From NCBI GenBank assembly GCA_027574665.1, contig CM050648.1, forward strand, positions 44,115,700-44,179,699: a stretch of DNA of 64,000 nt. The letters are read 5' to 3'. A program made the translations under genes and the position numbers. Of the stretch, positions 36,330-47,922 are shown in pieces. The stretch's first letter is position 1; each line of letters begins with the position of its first letter. This DNA is from Rhynochetos jubatus. Taxonomy: Eukaryota > Chordata > Aves > Eurypygiformes > Rhynochetidae. The notes beneath the pieces are model-generated. The model ran no database searches, had not been told where the DNA came from, and saw nothing but the letters and a program-made list of their open reading frames with translations.

Positions 36330-39300
36330 ACATGTGTATCAATACAAAAAGTATCCCAGGGCTTCTGGATGTAATGATCTTTCTCTTTAGGTTAATTCAT
36401 GCCTTGTCACAGTTATTTTTTCACGTTTTCTTCCTCTCTTCTAACTCCAAATCAAAATACAACATCTGTAAACCCTGAATGCAGACCCTCTTTCATACTT
36501 TGCTGAATGTGATTGTAAACGGTGTAAAGACTTTTGCTAGGATCTCAGTGATAAACCATTGGTAAGCCATAAAGAAGAAGGTTTCCTTGTTGTCATATAC
36601 ATGTTAAAAAATCTATTTATGGCATACTGCACTAAATAGACCCTGCAAACTTCAACTGAAACACAGACCAGCCAACTATAATCAAATAAATAACAAGAAA
36701 ACATGACAAACAACCTTAGGCTAGCCACAGAACAGGGCCTGCCAAGGGCTCATCAACTGTTAGTGGCACCTTAAATTAATTGCTTCATCTTTAAAATAAT
36801 TACATTTTCCTGCCCAATATGGGGATATAATTTCAATTGCCATTGAAAAGGGTTTTATTTAAACACTTCATATTTGTTAAGGAAAATATAAAGGTATACT
36901 TTTATATGTATGTTGATTCATTTATGTATTCATTGCGATTTCTATTTCCATTGCATTCATACTACGTCATTACATCACTTGGTCCAATATCTTAGAGACT
37001 ATTTAGGTTTTTTTATAAAAAACTGTTGGGAATTAGATAATTTTGATTAAATCTTACAAACTGCTGCTTCTGAACATATCAGGAATCAATTGGGTTTTTT
37101 TTATTGTCAGCTTTTTTGTCAAAATATATTTGTATCTATAGACTGTGTCCAATTATCATACCAATGCCTCTTTTACTGCTGCTCTTTCTCAGCTCTGATG
37201 ATCTCTGACATACAGCTCCACACAGATTAGCTCAGTGTATTCAGTCCAGTCCTTGGACATCTGACAGTTACCAAGTTGTGGCATTCTGTTGGTTTAACTA
37301 TCATTAAACCAAGAGGCATTTAACAGTTTCTTTGTTTAGCCTCGGCAAAGAGAAATATGTGTTTTGACCAAATACATATAGATTGTCTGTCTGTACATCA
37401 CCAGAAAAATTTTATGGAAAGTGTTCAGTAACTAGCCCACCAGCATTATACTGAATATTTATACAGAAGATGCATGAAATTCAACACAAACATTATGGGT
37501 TCATCTTAGAACATCTTAGGTGGGCTTAATAGTCTTCTTTTAATCAGAAGACCAACATAGGATGTCATGATTTTTTTCTTCTGCCTTTCAAATCTGAGAA
37601 TTTGAAATAGATTCTTTGGAACTAAAGTTACTATAGCAATTCTCCTATCACTGGCATGGCTACAGAAGAAAGTCACACCATATTACCTTAGCTAAGTTTA
37701 TTAAATTTGCTTAACTGCACCACTTCATGTATCTGTACTTGTTCTTACCCTGCTTTGATTTAGCTGAAAGTGACTGTTTCTACATTTAAATCTAACCATA
37801 GTGATACACAGTATCAGTGAAGAAAAGGAGCATTTAGTTAAATCTCCTCTTTTTTAGTCAATAACTGAGCCCTCTGATTACTCATGTTTAGTTTTCTATA
37901 ATCTCCTCTGATTAGAAGAGACAGTAACATTAACCCTAATCATGTACCCTTTTCCTGATGCCTGGGTTTGGGAAACAGAGACAAAGAAGAAAAAAAGCCA
38001 TGAAAGTATCACAAATTTATAAGTTACTGGGAATAGTTCAAAATAGAGTCCAAAAGTTGTGACCAAAGAGCAGAGCAAAAAGCAGGAGAAGTGAAAAGTT
38101 TCTCTGTAGGTGAGAATGTCTTTTAATGCTCACCATATTAAAACAGCCTTTGAAGGACAAGAATTGCTATATTTTCCTTACAACTGAACCCTTACAAAAA
38201 CTGCCACAGCCAACAGCTGTACATTTATTCCGGTGCTCATTGTTCATTACTCACAGGGCTGCTAGATAAGTTAATGCTCTCCTTTTCTGTTGTGTTTGCC
38301 CATCAGATGATGAGAAGTGCAGATACTTGATAGCACTCAGACAACTCATCCATAAAGTGAGATCATACGTGTTTTGAGAAAAAACATCTATAAATAAAAA
38401 GAGGTGGTCTGTGCTAAGGTTCAGAGGGTATTTGTAAGGCTTGGAGTCTGCAACTTTTTCTCATATAGATGGGAATTGTTCAGTTTTAACTCATAGATAC
38501 AACTTCTGTCAGTACAGTTACAGCTGGCAGATGTCCTAATGTAGGAGAAATCCTTTTTTTGAGAAGTTCACTTGGTGGTTTGTATGTCACAAAAGCAAGG
38601 TTACTGTTGGGATTAATAATAAAGCCATTATGTGACAGAGCTCTGCAAGCTTCAAAATGCTTTGAAGTCTCAAATTAGAGAAGCCTCCCTAAGCCATTTC
38701 AGCCCTATAGGGGACAAAGGTATCTTGTAATTTAGTACTCTGATACTAACTGCACTGGAAGGCAGAATCTCACCACCTGAGATGGCCTAAGGGCCAAGAG
38801 TTTGAGGCTGATTGTTAGAGGCACCTTTGATTTGTTTGAATAGGCAGATCATGATGGGACTCAATACTGAAGTTCAGTCCTCTCTGTCCTTATAAGGCAT
38901 GGATAAATAAGCTTGGCTGATGGATGCAGAGCAAAACATTTTGCTTAAGATTTCCGTGATCCATGTGTGGAAGCACAAGGAGGTAGTCTGCTCAGAAAAG
39001 TCTCACAAAGAAAGAGGAATTGAACTTCCTGTGGTTATATATGGAAACAGAAATAAAAACAAGAATAATAAAGATTACTTTTAGGATTTGACAAAGTAAC
39101 GGTGCTTGGAATAGTCTAGGAAGGGAAATTTAGACTTAGCCACTGCAGCAGGAATTGAAAATCTCATATTTAACAAATCCTAGTGAGAAAGTGGCAAGTC
39201 ATGCTGGAGACCTCCTAATGCCCATGACCTTAAGCAGAGAATTGGATTTGGATGGATCTTGTCTGGCAGCCTAGACAGTCACTTACCAGCTTGTAAAGTT

Positions 39301-41288
39301 TCAGACTTGCAGGCTGAATATTGGCATAGCTTGATAGGAAGATTTAAAATAAGTGACACTGGTGAGGAAAAAAAAAATGCCTTTGCTTAGATTAGGTGAT
39401 CTTACAGTTTAAAAAATAAGTCAGAAGATATAACGACTCTGGCCTCAAAAAGAAATATTTTAAAAGTGTCTTTACATAATAACAGTATTTGAAATGAGAA
39501 GAGCTATAAATAACTCTTAAGCCTACGATAAAACAGATGCAATGGAAGTAAAGTAAGTTGCAAAGAAAAAACATAATGATACACCCATAAATGGATTTAA
39601 TTTCTTTGAAACTGAAAGGAAACAAAAAGAAAAAAATACTTGTGAAAAGAGCTTTGAAAATCAAAGATAAAGAAAAAATAATTTTGGCACAGACCATGCT
39701 CAATTTTTTTGTTAAGGAGAGAAAAGGGAAGAGTAGTCAGAGGATAAGAAGGAAGAGAATAATCTCCCCCAAAATTTGCTGTGCTTTTGTCTTGTATTTC
39801 TTATTATACTTTGGCTACAGGTTTTAGCTTGTAGCTGTCAAAATGGTGTGGAGTGCCCATGTGCCTCAGTAAATCGAGGTTGATTAACAGATTTCCCACA
39901 AGTGGGTTTTAGTAAAAACTCTTTGTGTCTTATAATCCCAATAAGGCAGAGCTTCCAAATATATTCAATAAATTCCTCTCTTGGCAATTTTTACAATTAA
40001 GAGAGGAAAGTAGTGTCCTCATGGGAAGGTATTTAGTATTTTCCTTTCATTTTCAGGTTGGAAAAACTGCTGGTAAGTGGAAAGTGAGCTTTAGGTGGCT
40101 TTTTCTGAAACAATATTATGGAAAAAAAAAAAGGCATTTTTAATAAACTTTTTTTAAAAGTTTGGAGGTTGAAGATATTGATAACTATAACCATAAAAAA
40201 AATGGTTGTCAAAATAAAATTTGGAAGAAGTAATAATTTTGCATCATTCAATATTAATTTGGTTCAATTTTCATGTAAGCAGTGTTCTGGCTGGAAAAAA
40301 ATAATTGTGATTTATATGTTCATATTTGTTTCAGCATGTTTTTTAAATTTTTGATTACGTACCCATTTTCATTCAGTTTTTCTTCTTGTGTGACATTATG
40401 GATCAAGTCTGATGCATTTAACTAACCGCAGTCTGCATGTGTGGACTTACAAAACATCATCTTCACCAAACATACTTCCTCATCTCTTGTTATAAAGGCA
40501 CAAGCCCAGAGATTTTTTTTATAGCAGATTCATCTATTAGCAAATGGTGGCAGAAGGAAGTACCTCCCACTGAGGCCACCCAGTTAAAATTGTCCAAGTG
40601 ACAAAAAGTCCCACTGGCAGGTAATTGCTTGCTTATACCCTCCTCTCCACAACTTATTTAAAATTGTTTGAGCTTGAAAATCTATACTTTATTACTATTT
40701 TATTATTTATATAAATTTATATAATATTATTATTGTTTAGACTGCATCCATGTGGTGTACACATACAAACTAACATGTTTTCATCTCAGATTTTTCACCA
40801 TTAAGAATGCAACTTTCTGTTTTCCTGAGCATAGGAAAGCAATTACATTTGTAATATGGTTGATCTCAGAAGCCTAAGGTAAGTGAAAACTGGAAATAAA
40901 GGAAGACTCTGTTCTGTCAGTGTTACATTCTAGGAGCTTAACTTTCAGAACCACACAGAAATTTTTAGATGTGTGAGAAAGCATTGGGATATGACCTGAT
41001 GCTGGCCTGAGGAACTAGGAAGAGGAATAGGTATAGAGTTAAATTAGAAATTAGATCAAATACAGAGTTGCCAAAGGTAAACTTTGATACAGTCTGGTGT
41101 TATTATCTGTTAAAAGAACTATTTTTTTATATACAGATAAAATACACAGGCTTTATTAGTGTAGTCATGTGATAAACCATTATCTTCTGGACATTAGTAT
41201 ATGAACTATGAGAAACGAGCATAGCTTGTGCTAATAATATGCTGGGAAGAAAACCCCAGTCTGTGCTTTTTGAGGGGATATGTCTTAG
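36330..41288. other. unique AT-rich non-coding DNA
   Basis: About 5 kb without a supportable gene. Overlapping frames near 39392-40354 sit in A/T-rich low-complexity sequence (Lys/Ile/Phe-rich in translation) and look like chance. No transposable element was recognised. Confidence 0.55.
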
Positions 41289-42275
41289 TGTTGGCTTTGT
41301 GTGGTAAGGGGTTTACTAGCAGGGGAAAGGGCCAGCGAGATGACTTCTCTGAGAAGCTGCAAGAAGCTTCCCTGGCTCCAAGCTGTACCTGCCTCTGGCC
41401 ATGGTCAAGCCAGTCAGCGCCTCTGGGATTAACATATTTAAGAGGGGAAAACCAAAAAGATAACCAACAGTGGAAATGGAAACATAGTGGAGAGAGGAGT
41501 GGGATGTGAGAGGGACAATCAGGCAGACACCTAGGTCAGTGCAGAAAGGCAGGAGGAGGTGGCCAGAGCAGAGGTTCCCCTGCAGCCCATGGTGAGAGGG
41601 CAGGCTGTGCCCTGCAGCCATGGGAGGGTGAACGGGGGAGCAGAGGTTCCCTTGCAGCCCCCGGAGGGCCCAACACTGGAGCAGGCAGCTGCACCCAAAG
41701 AGGACATGACTCCATGTGAGGCCCATGCTGGAGCAGTCTGGTCGTGAAGGGTGGCACCCCCTGGGAGGGACAGATGCTGGAGCTGTTTGTGAAGAGCTGC
41801 AGCCTGTGGGAAGGACTCACGTTGGAGAAGTTGGTGGAGGACTGTCTGCTGTGGGAGGGACCCCATACTGAAGCAGGGGAAGAGTGTGAGGAGTCCTTCA
41901 CCTGAGGAAGAAGGAGCGGCAGAGACAGTGTGTGCTGGAGAGACCACAACCCACATCTGCTGTCTGGGAGGAAGTAGGGAAATGGGGAGCAAAGCTGAAC
42001 CCAGGAAGAAGGGAGGGGTGGAGGGAAGGTGTTTTTAAGATCTGGTTTTGTCTCTCATTATCCTACCTTGATTTGATTCATAACTGATTAAACTGATTTT
42101 TCTTCCCCAAGTTGAATCTGTTTTGCCCATGACCATAACGGGTTAGTGATGCCTCCATGTCCTTGTCTCAAACCACCAGCATTTCCTTATATTTTCTCCT
42201 CCCCGTCCCACTGGGGGAGGAATGAGAAAGTGTCCTCATGCTTTTTTCTTGCCAGATATGGCCTAAACCACAACA
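41289..42275 (+). mobile_element. near-full-length avian ERV solo LTR
   Basis: The LTR begins at TGTTGGCTTTGTGTGGTAAG (or at TGTGTGG, 41298) and ends CCTAAACCACAACA at 42275. In between are a TATA-like ACATATTTAAGAGG, CAGACACCTAGGTCAGTGCA, and a long GC-richer body of imperfect CTGCAGCCC.../GGAGCAG repeats. Next come GGAAGGACTCACGTTGGAGA, AGTGTGAGGAGTCCTTCACC, GTTTTTAAGATCTGGTTTTG, and a 3' part with GTTGAATCTGTTTTGCCCAT. The copy at 26325-27190 is the same family in opposite orientation. I see no matching 5-bp duplication (GGCTT or CTTAG on the left, ATCTT on the right) and no gag or pol nearby. The overlapping frames on both strands (41228-41992) are products of its internal repeats and not genes. 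Confidence 0.85.
41431..41444 (+). promoter_or_regulatory. TATA-like box of the LTR promoter
   Basis: AACATATTTAAGAG sits in the first fifth of the LTR, after the CAGCGCCTCTGGGAT block, where related copies carry the same word. ATTTAAG is a plausible TBP site for LTR transcription on the + strand. Activity is not shown by sequence. Confidence 0.4.
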
Positions 42276-42780
42276 ATCTTCTGTATTATTTTCTTTAATG
42301 ACTGTGGTAGAAAAATACACATTTCATAATGAAATACGTGAATGCACACATGTGGTGTCCTTAGTACTAAGGAGAGTTGGTTTCCATATGCTTTTTCCTA
42401 TGATACAGGAATACTACATGTAATAGTAATAACAATATGAAGTAAAAGGGCTGATTTTTAATAACTGACTTTTTGATATAGACTTGGAGCTCACTGCATG
42501 TAAACAGCTGAATAAGAATTAGACTTGATTAACTGTTGGCTTGAATGGCACATGGCTATGAAAAAGGCAATTGTTTTAAGTCAGGCAAGATGCATCCAGA
42601 AAAGATAAGGAAAAAGATATTTCTATTTATGGAAAGCTGATATAATTCCACCTGGAAGAAACCTATTTTAGTCAGATGTCATCACCCAGACTTAAGAATG
42701 ATGAAGGCTGAAACAGATACAGAAGAAGATATTTAAGCACTGAAATTGAAGGAGGTGTTTTACATGCCAGAAGAATACAA

Positions 42781-42837
42781 CTTCTCTTGTATGGCCTATA
42801 CAGCTATACAGCTTCTCTTGTATGGCCTTCTCTTGTA
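42781..42837. repeat. interrupted direct repeat of a 17-bp word
   Basis: CTTCTCTTGTATGGCCT is present at 42781-42797 and 42812-42828. A third partial copy, CTTCTCTTGTA, begins at 42827 and overlaps the second. The spacer also carries a doubled CTATACAG word. Local slippage is the simplest cause. Confidence 0.85.
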
Positions 42838-44775
42838 CTATATCATGTTCTCTGGTTATATAGTTCATTATTCATGAAGGTTGTAGTTTATTGTTCTGAA
42901 GAAATACGTGGAGATTATGCACCCATCCACCACACTCACCATCAGGTTTTAGTACTGAGATCTCTGGTGGCACCTGTGGTCTGCAGAGAAGACTTTATCC
43001 TGGTATTTTACCTTCACATAAACATCATTCAGTGACATTATAGCCTCTGCCTTCACTGCACTCTGGTACTAGCAATTCCATTGATTCTCTATTCATGCAA
43101 GTAACTGCATTAATGGGTTGGATTGCTCATAACTGGACTTCAAATCTGCACTATACAAATAGTCTTTACCTTTCAAGATTTATTGATTTTATTTTGCAGT
43201 TGATACTTTGCCCTCAAGAGGCAATGAATATTGTCTGAAATGCAGGTGGTAGTATTTGTGCTGAGCTTTTATATACAACAGTAACACAAGCTGATAAATC
43301 TTTGTAGGACAGTGGGATGAAGCTTTTGGGAATGTGATGGAGAGGTACTGCTATCTCTACATTTTCTCCCTCCAGCACTATACATTTTTGTAATCTTACA
43401 AAAGGATGATTTTTATGGGAGAACTGCCATTCTGAAATTACTTAGGGATAACAGGTGTGGCTGACTTGCCCAGTCTCCTAAAACTGGTTAATTATGGGGA
43501 TGACATTCCACCCTTGCCTGAAATATTTGACGTTTATGACCTTTAGTGTAAGCAAGTTAACACCTTGCTCTCATCACTGGGATCTTTTTAACTGCATTTT
43601 CAGACTTCATAGCACAGCAGGTTATGTCTGGTCTCAATGCATTCTCAGAAAGACATTACAATCCTCCAGTCTAAACCACTATATTTTCTTCTTGTGCAAA
43701 TGGCTTGAGCATTGACAAAGGGCACTTGCTGCCTTGGTGGTAGGAGGATTCTCCAAATCCCTGAAGTTTGTAAACATGCTACTTGCAATCTAGATGTTTT
43801 AAATTGCCATCAGCAAAAAAGTAAGGAATTATCAATATCATGTATGGTAGAAGGCATACCTATTTACCATCTAAAAAAATTCTAGTATATCCTGAAACTG
43901 AAATTAATGACAGACTTAAGAAGTTGCTTTTATTAAAACCTAAAGTAAGAATAAAAGAAAAAAGATGTTAAATTGAAAGAAATCATAATCCCAATGCAGT
44001 CATGAGTCTAGAGATCCATAAATTTGATTAAAGAAACCTTTCAAGATATAGTCAAAGGAGATATGATAAAGTAAGCATTTTGATTTAATTATAATAGAAA
44101 AAATCAAAATGTTTTAAAAATCATCTGTGTATTTCTCTAAATGTAAACACAAAGCTCATTCCTAGCAGACTTTGTGCTACAACTTTACCCAAAAGTACAG
44201 CATCCAGTGGGAATGTTTTTCACATCTTTGTTTATTTAGAGTGATCCCAGGAAGTACAATGCAAACAGAAAGAAAGCTTAGAATATGATTGTGTTGTAGA
44301 GTATGCCAAGTCTTCAGTTTGGGGAAACGTATTGCTAACTTCAGATCCATTGTAGTTGACCAGCAGACATTTTTTTTGCACCATACTAGGAACCACATTA
44401 ACAAATATTGTACTTACGGCCATTGAGTTGTTCTGACACCTGTAGCAGTCACGAAACATGAGGAACTAACAAAAAACCTACAGCTGATAATTTAGAGGTG
44501 AAGTTTATATTGAAGACAGTTATATAATTGTATCATCTGCAAAGTTCTTCATTCAAACACTGTGTTGGTCAAATGTGGCATTAAAAACCCCACAACTTAA
44601 ATAAAGTCATATTTTCTTCAGATTCAGCATTGATGTGTACTTTCACTTTCTAGTATTCACTTTCAGGTATGCATATCCTTGTTTTAACTTAATAGGTTTT
44701 GATTCAGCCAAGAATGATGTTTACATTTATTCTCTGTGAATAGATCTGTTCCATTTATTGGAACTGGAGAGTATA

Positions 44776-44809
44776 TGCACCTCAACAAGAATGCACTTCA
44801 ACAAGAATG
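44776..44809. repeat. 17-bp tandem duplication
   Basis: TGCACCTCAACAAGAA is followed by TGCACTTCAACAAGAA in tandem with a one-base offset, two copies differing by one base. Confidence 0.75.
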
Positions 44810-44864
44810 CATCCTATTCAATTAGCATTCTGCACCTTAGCTATTATAAAAAGATTTTTGTTAG

Positions 44865-45403
44865 TGTGCTGGTTTCAACCAAGACATGAGCTCCTCTACT
44901 ACACAGAGCTGTCTGGCCCAGAGTGGCCAAGGGTTGTTTCATTCCATGGTATGTCAGGCTCACAGTGGTGAGGTTGACTGTGCACATGCACAGTTTCAGA
45001 GGCAGGAAGTGGCCTAGTGGGGGCGTTGTTAAAGCTTTGGGCTAGCTTGATAGCCAGGTTGTTAGTTCCTTTTGTTAGTGGGTTGGAGGGGTCCTCAGGT
45101 TTTTTCTCCTCACTCAGGGACTGCTCACTACTCTGGGATCAGGCTGTTTGACAGTCAGCTGGTGGTGAGCTATTGTAACGTATGTTCTATTTTCTATTAT
45201 TTTAATTATTTATTATTAGTAGCATTGTTAGTATTACTATCACTATAATTTTCATTTATATTATTAAATAGTTCTTATCTCAACATTACGAGCTTTCCTT
45301 GTCTTTTCCTCTGACTCTCTTCCTGCACTGTGGGCAGGTGGGGGCGGGAAGTAAACAAGTCACTGTGTGGTACTTCATTGCCAGATAAGGTTGAACCACG
45401 ACA
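44865..45403 (+). mobile_element. solo ERVL-type LTR, 539 bp
   Basis: The left end TGTGCTGGTTTCAACC and right end GGTTGAACCACGACA are near-perfect inverted copies (the right end reversed reads TGTCGTGGTTCAACC). The flanks are GTTAG on the left and ATTAG on the right, four of five bases matching, consistent with a mutated 5-bp duplication. The 3' third has an AT-rich TATTATTTTAATTATTTATT stretch, TTAAATAGTTCTTATCTCAA, ACGAGCTTTCCTTGTCTTTT and CTGACTCTCTTCC. The same order occurs in the minus-strand LTR at 53281. No internal ERV sequence is present, so recombination between two LTRs probably left this solo copy. No intact viral gene. Confidence 0.88.
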
Positions 45404-45408
45404 ATTAG

Positions 45409-47777
45409 TCACTGACACTCTCCACAATTTCTGAACAACAAAATATTTTATTCTGGTGAACATTCTTTCCCGGAGCAGTGTAACTTAAAGGCAAGGTTTC
45501 AAATGACAAAGCAGCCTTCTGGTGCAAAACTTAATAGCAATAGTCCTTAATAAACAATATTAATGTATCTTGACAAAGCTCTAGTTGTTATTTTGTATTC
45601 TGACTGTAGTGGTTTGTATTCTGCAGTTCAATGTGTGTCATGAACCCTCTCTTGGAGAAATCAATAGGTTCTCAATCTGTCTTACAGGGCAAGAACTGTT
45701 TTTATTTTCTCACGACTCACTACTTTACAAATTCCTTATATTTTCCAAGGCTGATTTTGAATCTCCAGTGGTTTTGGTATTGTTTTGATCCAGTTTTGGC
45801 TATAAAGGGGTCTGTTGTCCTAGAGGCAGATGTTTTCCAAAGTTACAAGACTGCTTCCGCTGCTCTGCAAGTCACATATTTTCAAATAACTTACTTATCT
45901 ACAATTTATTTAAAAGTACATCTTCTGATTTGCTTCAGAATCTTATGGAATGCTATATTCTTTATCTTTTTTTAAATTACCACATAATTCTTACTACCAA
46001 AGATAACTGAGGGCCATTAAATACAGCAGTCATGAGCTACTCTGGCAGTCAACAGTCTCTTAAGTAAGATTATGGGTTAGAAACTGTGTTTGCACAAGGC
46101 TTAGTTCATATTCAGTAGGGATAGTTTAAATCAGCCTAAGTGTAATCTCAATTAACCTGTGGAAGTACTCCCCCACCATTGACAACTGATAGCAGCTGGA
46201 GAGAGTAGGAACTTAATACAAGTTCCTTACTGAAGTGAAGAAATGAATGAGTTTGGACAAGCAGTGCATTAGAACCCGTTACTGTGTGAAAGAGCAGTCT
46301 TCCTGCTAATTGTCTTTTCACTTATGGATTTCTAAGGGGACACTTCGCTAAAACTAGTGCAGTCATAAATATTTTCAGGTTAATTCAGATCAGGGTTTTG
46401 ATTAGTTTGCTATTCCTTTCTTTTGTTTATTTTTCACTTTCCACTGAGACTACTCAGTTTCAAGTAGTCATTGTAGTCCTGAGTGCTGCAAATAAATACA
46501 TTTATTTTGGTTAGTGAAAGAATTCCACAATAACAGAAAGTGCCTTTTTAAGCACCTTTTTTTTTTTCCATTCTGTTTGGCCTAGAAAGCTCTAACTGTA
46601 AAATAGGTACATCTCTGCATGACTAAGATATAGATCAAGCCTATGATTTAAGCTATAAAAAGAAGTATTTATCAGTTCAGGGTCTTTTAAAACCCTATTC
46701 CAGACCATGATCGTATTGTGATGTGTCACTGTGCTGCAGGAAGGTCACATCTAGAACAAAATGAAGAAAGAAAAATCAGAAGTTATGCCAACTGATTAAT
46801 GAACGCTACTAAAAATAATGCTTGTTTGCAGAACTAATCAACACTTCAAAGAGACTGGCAGAATTTTTGTAGTAACAGCTTCGCAAGGATGAAATTATTT
46901 TTGAAATTATTTTGAACAGTGTCTACAGATTATTAAAACCAATCTGTTTTCTTTCATGATAAAACCAGTATGTCACCCTACTTTATATCTTCTGGTTTAC
47001 AGTTACATTTCAATCTCAGTTTATGCCCTAGAAATACATGTATTTTCAGTCACACAATAAATATACATGGGGGAAGGAAGGGCAAACGATTGAGAAGTAT
47101 GTTGCAACAAATATTCTGTAAGTATAATTTGTCTACTGCTATGAATGTGTTTAACAAAATTCATAAATAGATCCAAGGAGCAGAAAAAATCAACCAACCA
47201 ACCAAACAAAAAAAGACCACAAACAACGAGTGTCTTCACCAGTTTATATCTTAGTTAATTGGGCTTGCAGAAGCATGAAGAAGCAAAGTAGATTTTAAAT
47301 TTCACTGTGACTGAATGTTTGTTTGTAGAGGTCATTTATTTTTCACATTTGAAGCATTTGCTTATGGAAATAGATGAGCCACAGGGAATAATGGTAAATC
47401 CTAGTTCCTATATAGTGAAATTGTTTTTCTGTCACTAGAGAACAATAAAACCAAATAATCCCTCTCCCTTTCCTCTCTCCCTTTCATGCCCTGTACAGAT
47501 TATTTTAGCTGACTTTTATTTCATGTAGGTTATTGCCTAAGAAATCTTAAAACATCCATATATTTTGTAAGGTTAGCTGTAGAGTTGGGTTTGGACAGTT
47601 TTAATTCTGAAGCTATTCTCCCTTTTCAAGAACACATCCTGTATTAAAAACATGATTCATACTTTACTATTACAGTTGAACATATTTTATGCATGTGTTT
47701 GGAAGTTCTATTGGGGAGCTTAGTATGGGCAAATTCTTCTAAATAATAGTGGTATATGAACCTCACAAAAATAAATG
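45409..47777. other. unique AT-rich non-coding DNA
   Basis: No gene or transposable element recognised. Frames at 45585-45975 overlap out of phase and have no family features. There is a T run near 46557-46568. Confidence 0.55.
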
Positions 47778-47922
47778 TCATAGAATCATAGACCGATCTG
47801 GGTTAGAAGAGACCTCAAAGATCATCTAGTTCCAAACTTCCTGCCATGGGCAGGGACACCTTCCACTAGACCAGGTTGCTCAAAGCCTCATCCAACCTGG
47901 CCTGAAAGACAGCCAGGGACGG
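47778..47922 (-). mobile_element. CR1 LINE 3' end, short
   Basis: The + strand begins TCATAGAATCATAGACCGAT, then GGGTTAGAAGAGACCTCAAA, GATCATCTAGTTCCAAACTT, CTGCCATGGGCAGGGACACC, TTCCACTAGACCAGGTTGCT and CATCCAACCTGGCCTGAAAG. This is about 145 bp of reversed CR1 terminus, 5'-truncated. It belongs near the subfamily of the copy at 31921 but is more diverged. Confidence 0.92.

Larger units (their letters stand above)
42276..44859. other. unique AT-rich non-coding DNA with small duplications
   Basis: No gene recognised. It contains a partly triplicated CTTCTCTTGTATGGCCT word at 42781-42837 and a 17-bp tandem duplication at 44776-44809. No transposable element was seen. Confidence 0.55.

Noticed and set aside
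41228-41992. Frames of 93-153 codons in a GC-richer block on both strands
   Set aside because: They lie in the internal GGAGCAG/CTGCAGCC repeats of an LTR and recur as similar frames in the 26-kb copy of the same LTR.
43443-43455. TAGGGATAACAGG, the first 13 bases of the I-SceI homing endonuclease site
   Set aside because: The remaining five bases of the 18-bp site do not match and there is no intron or endonuclease context. Coincidence.
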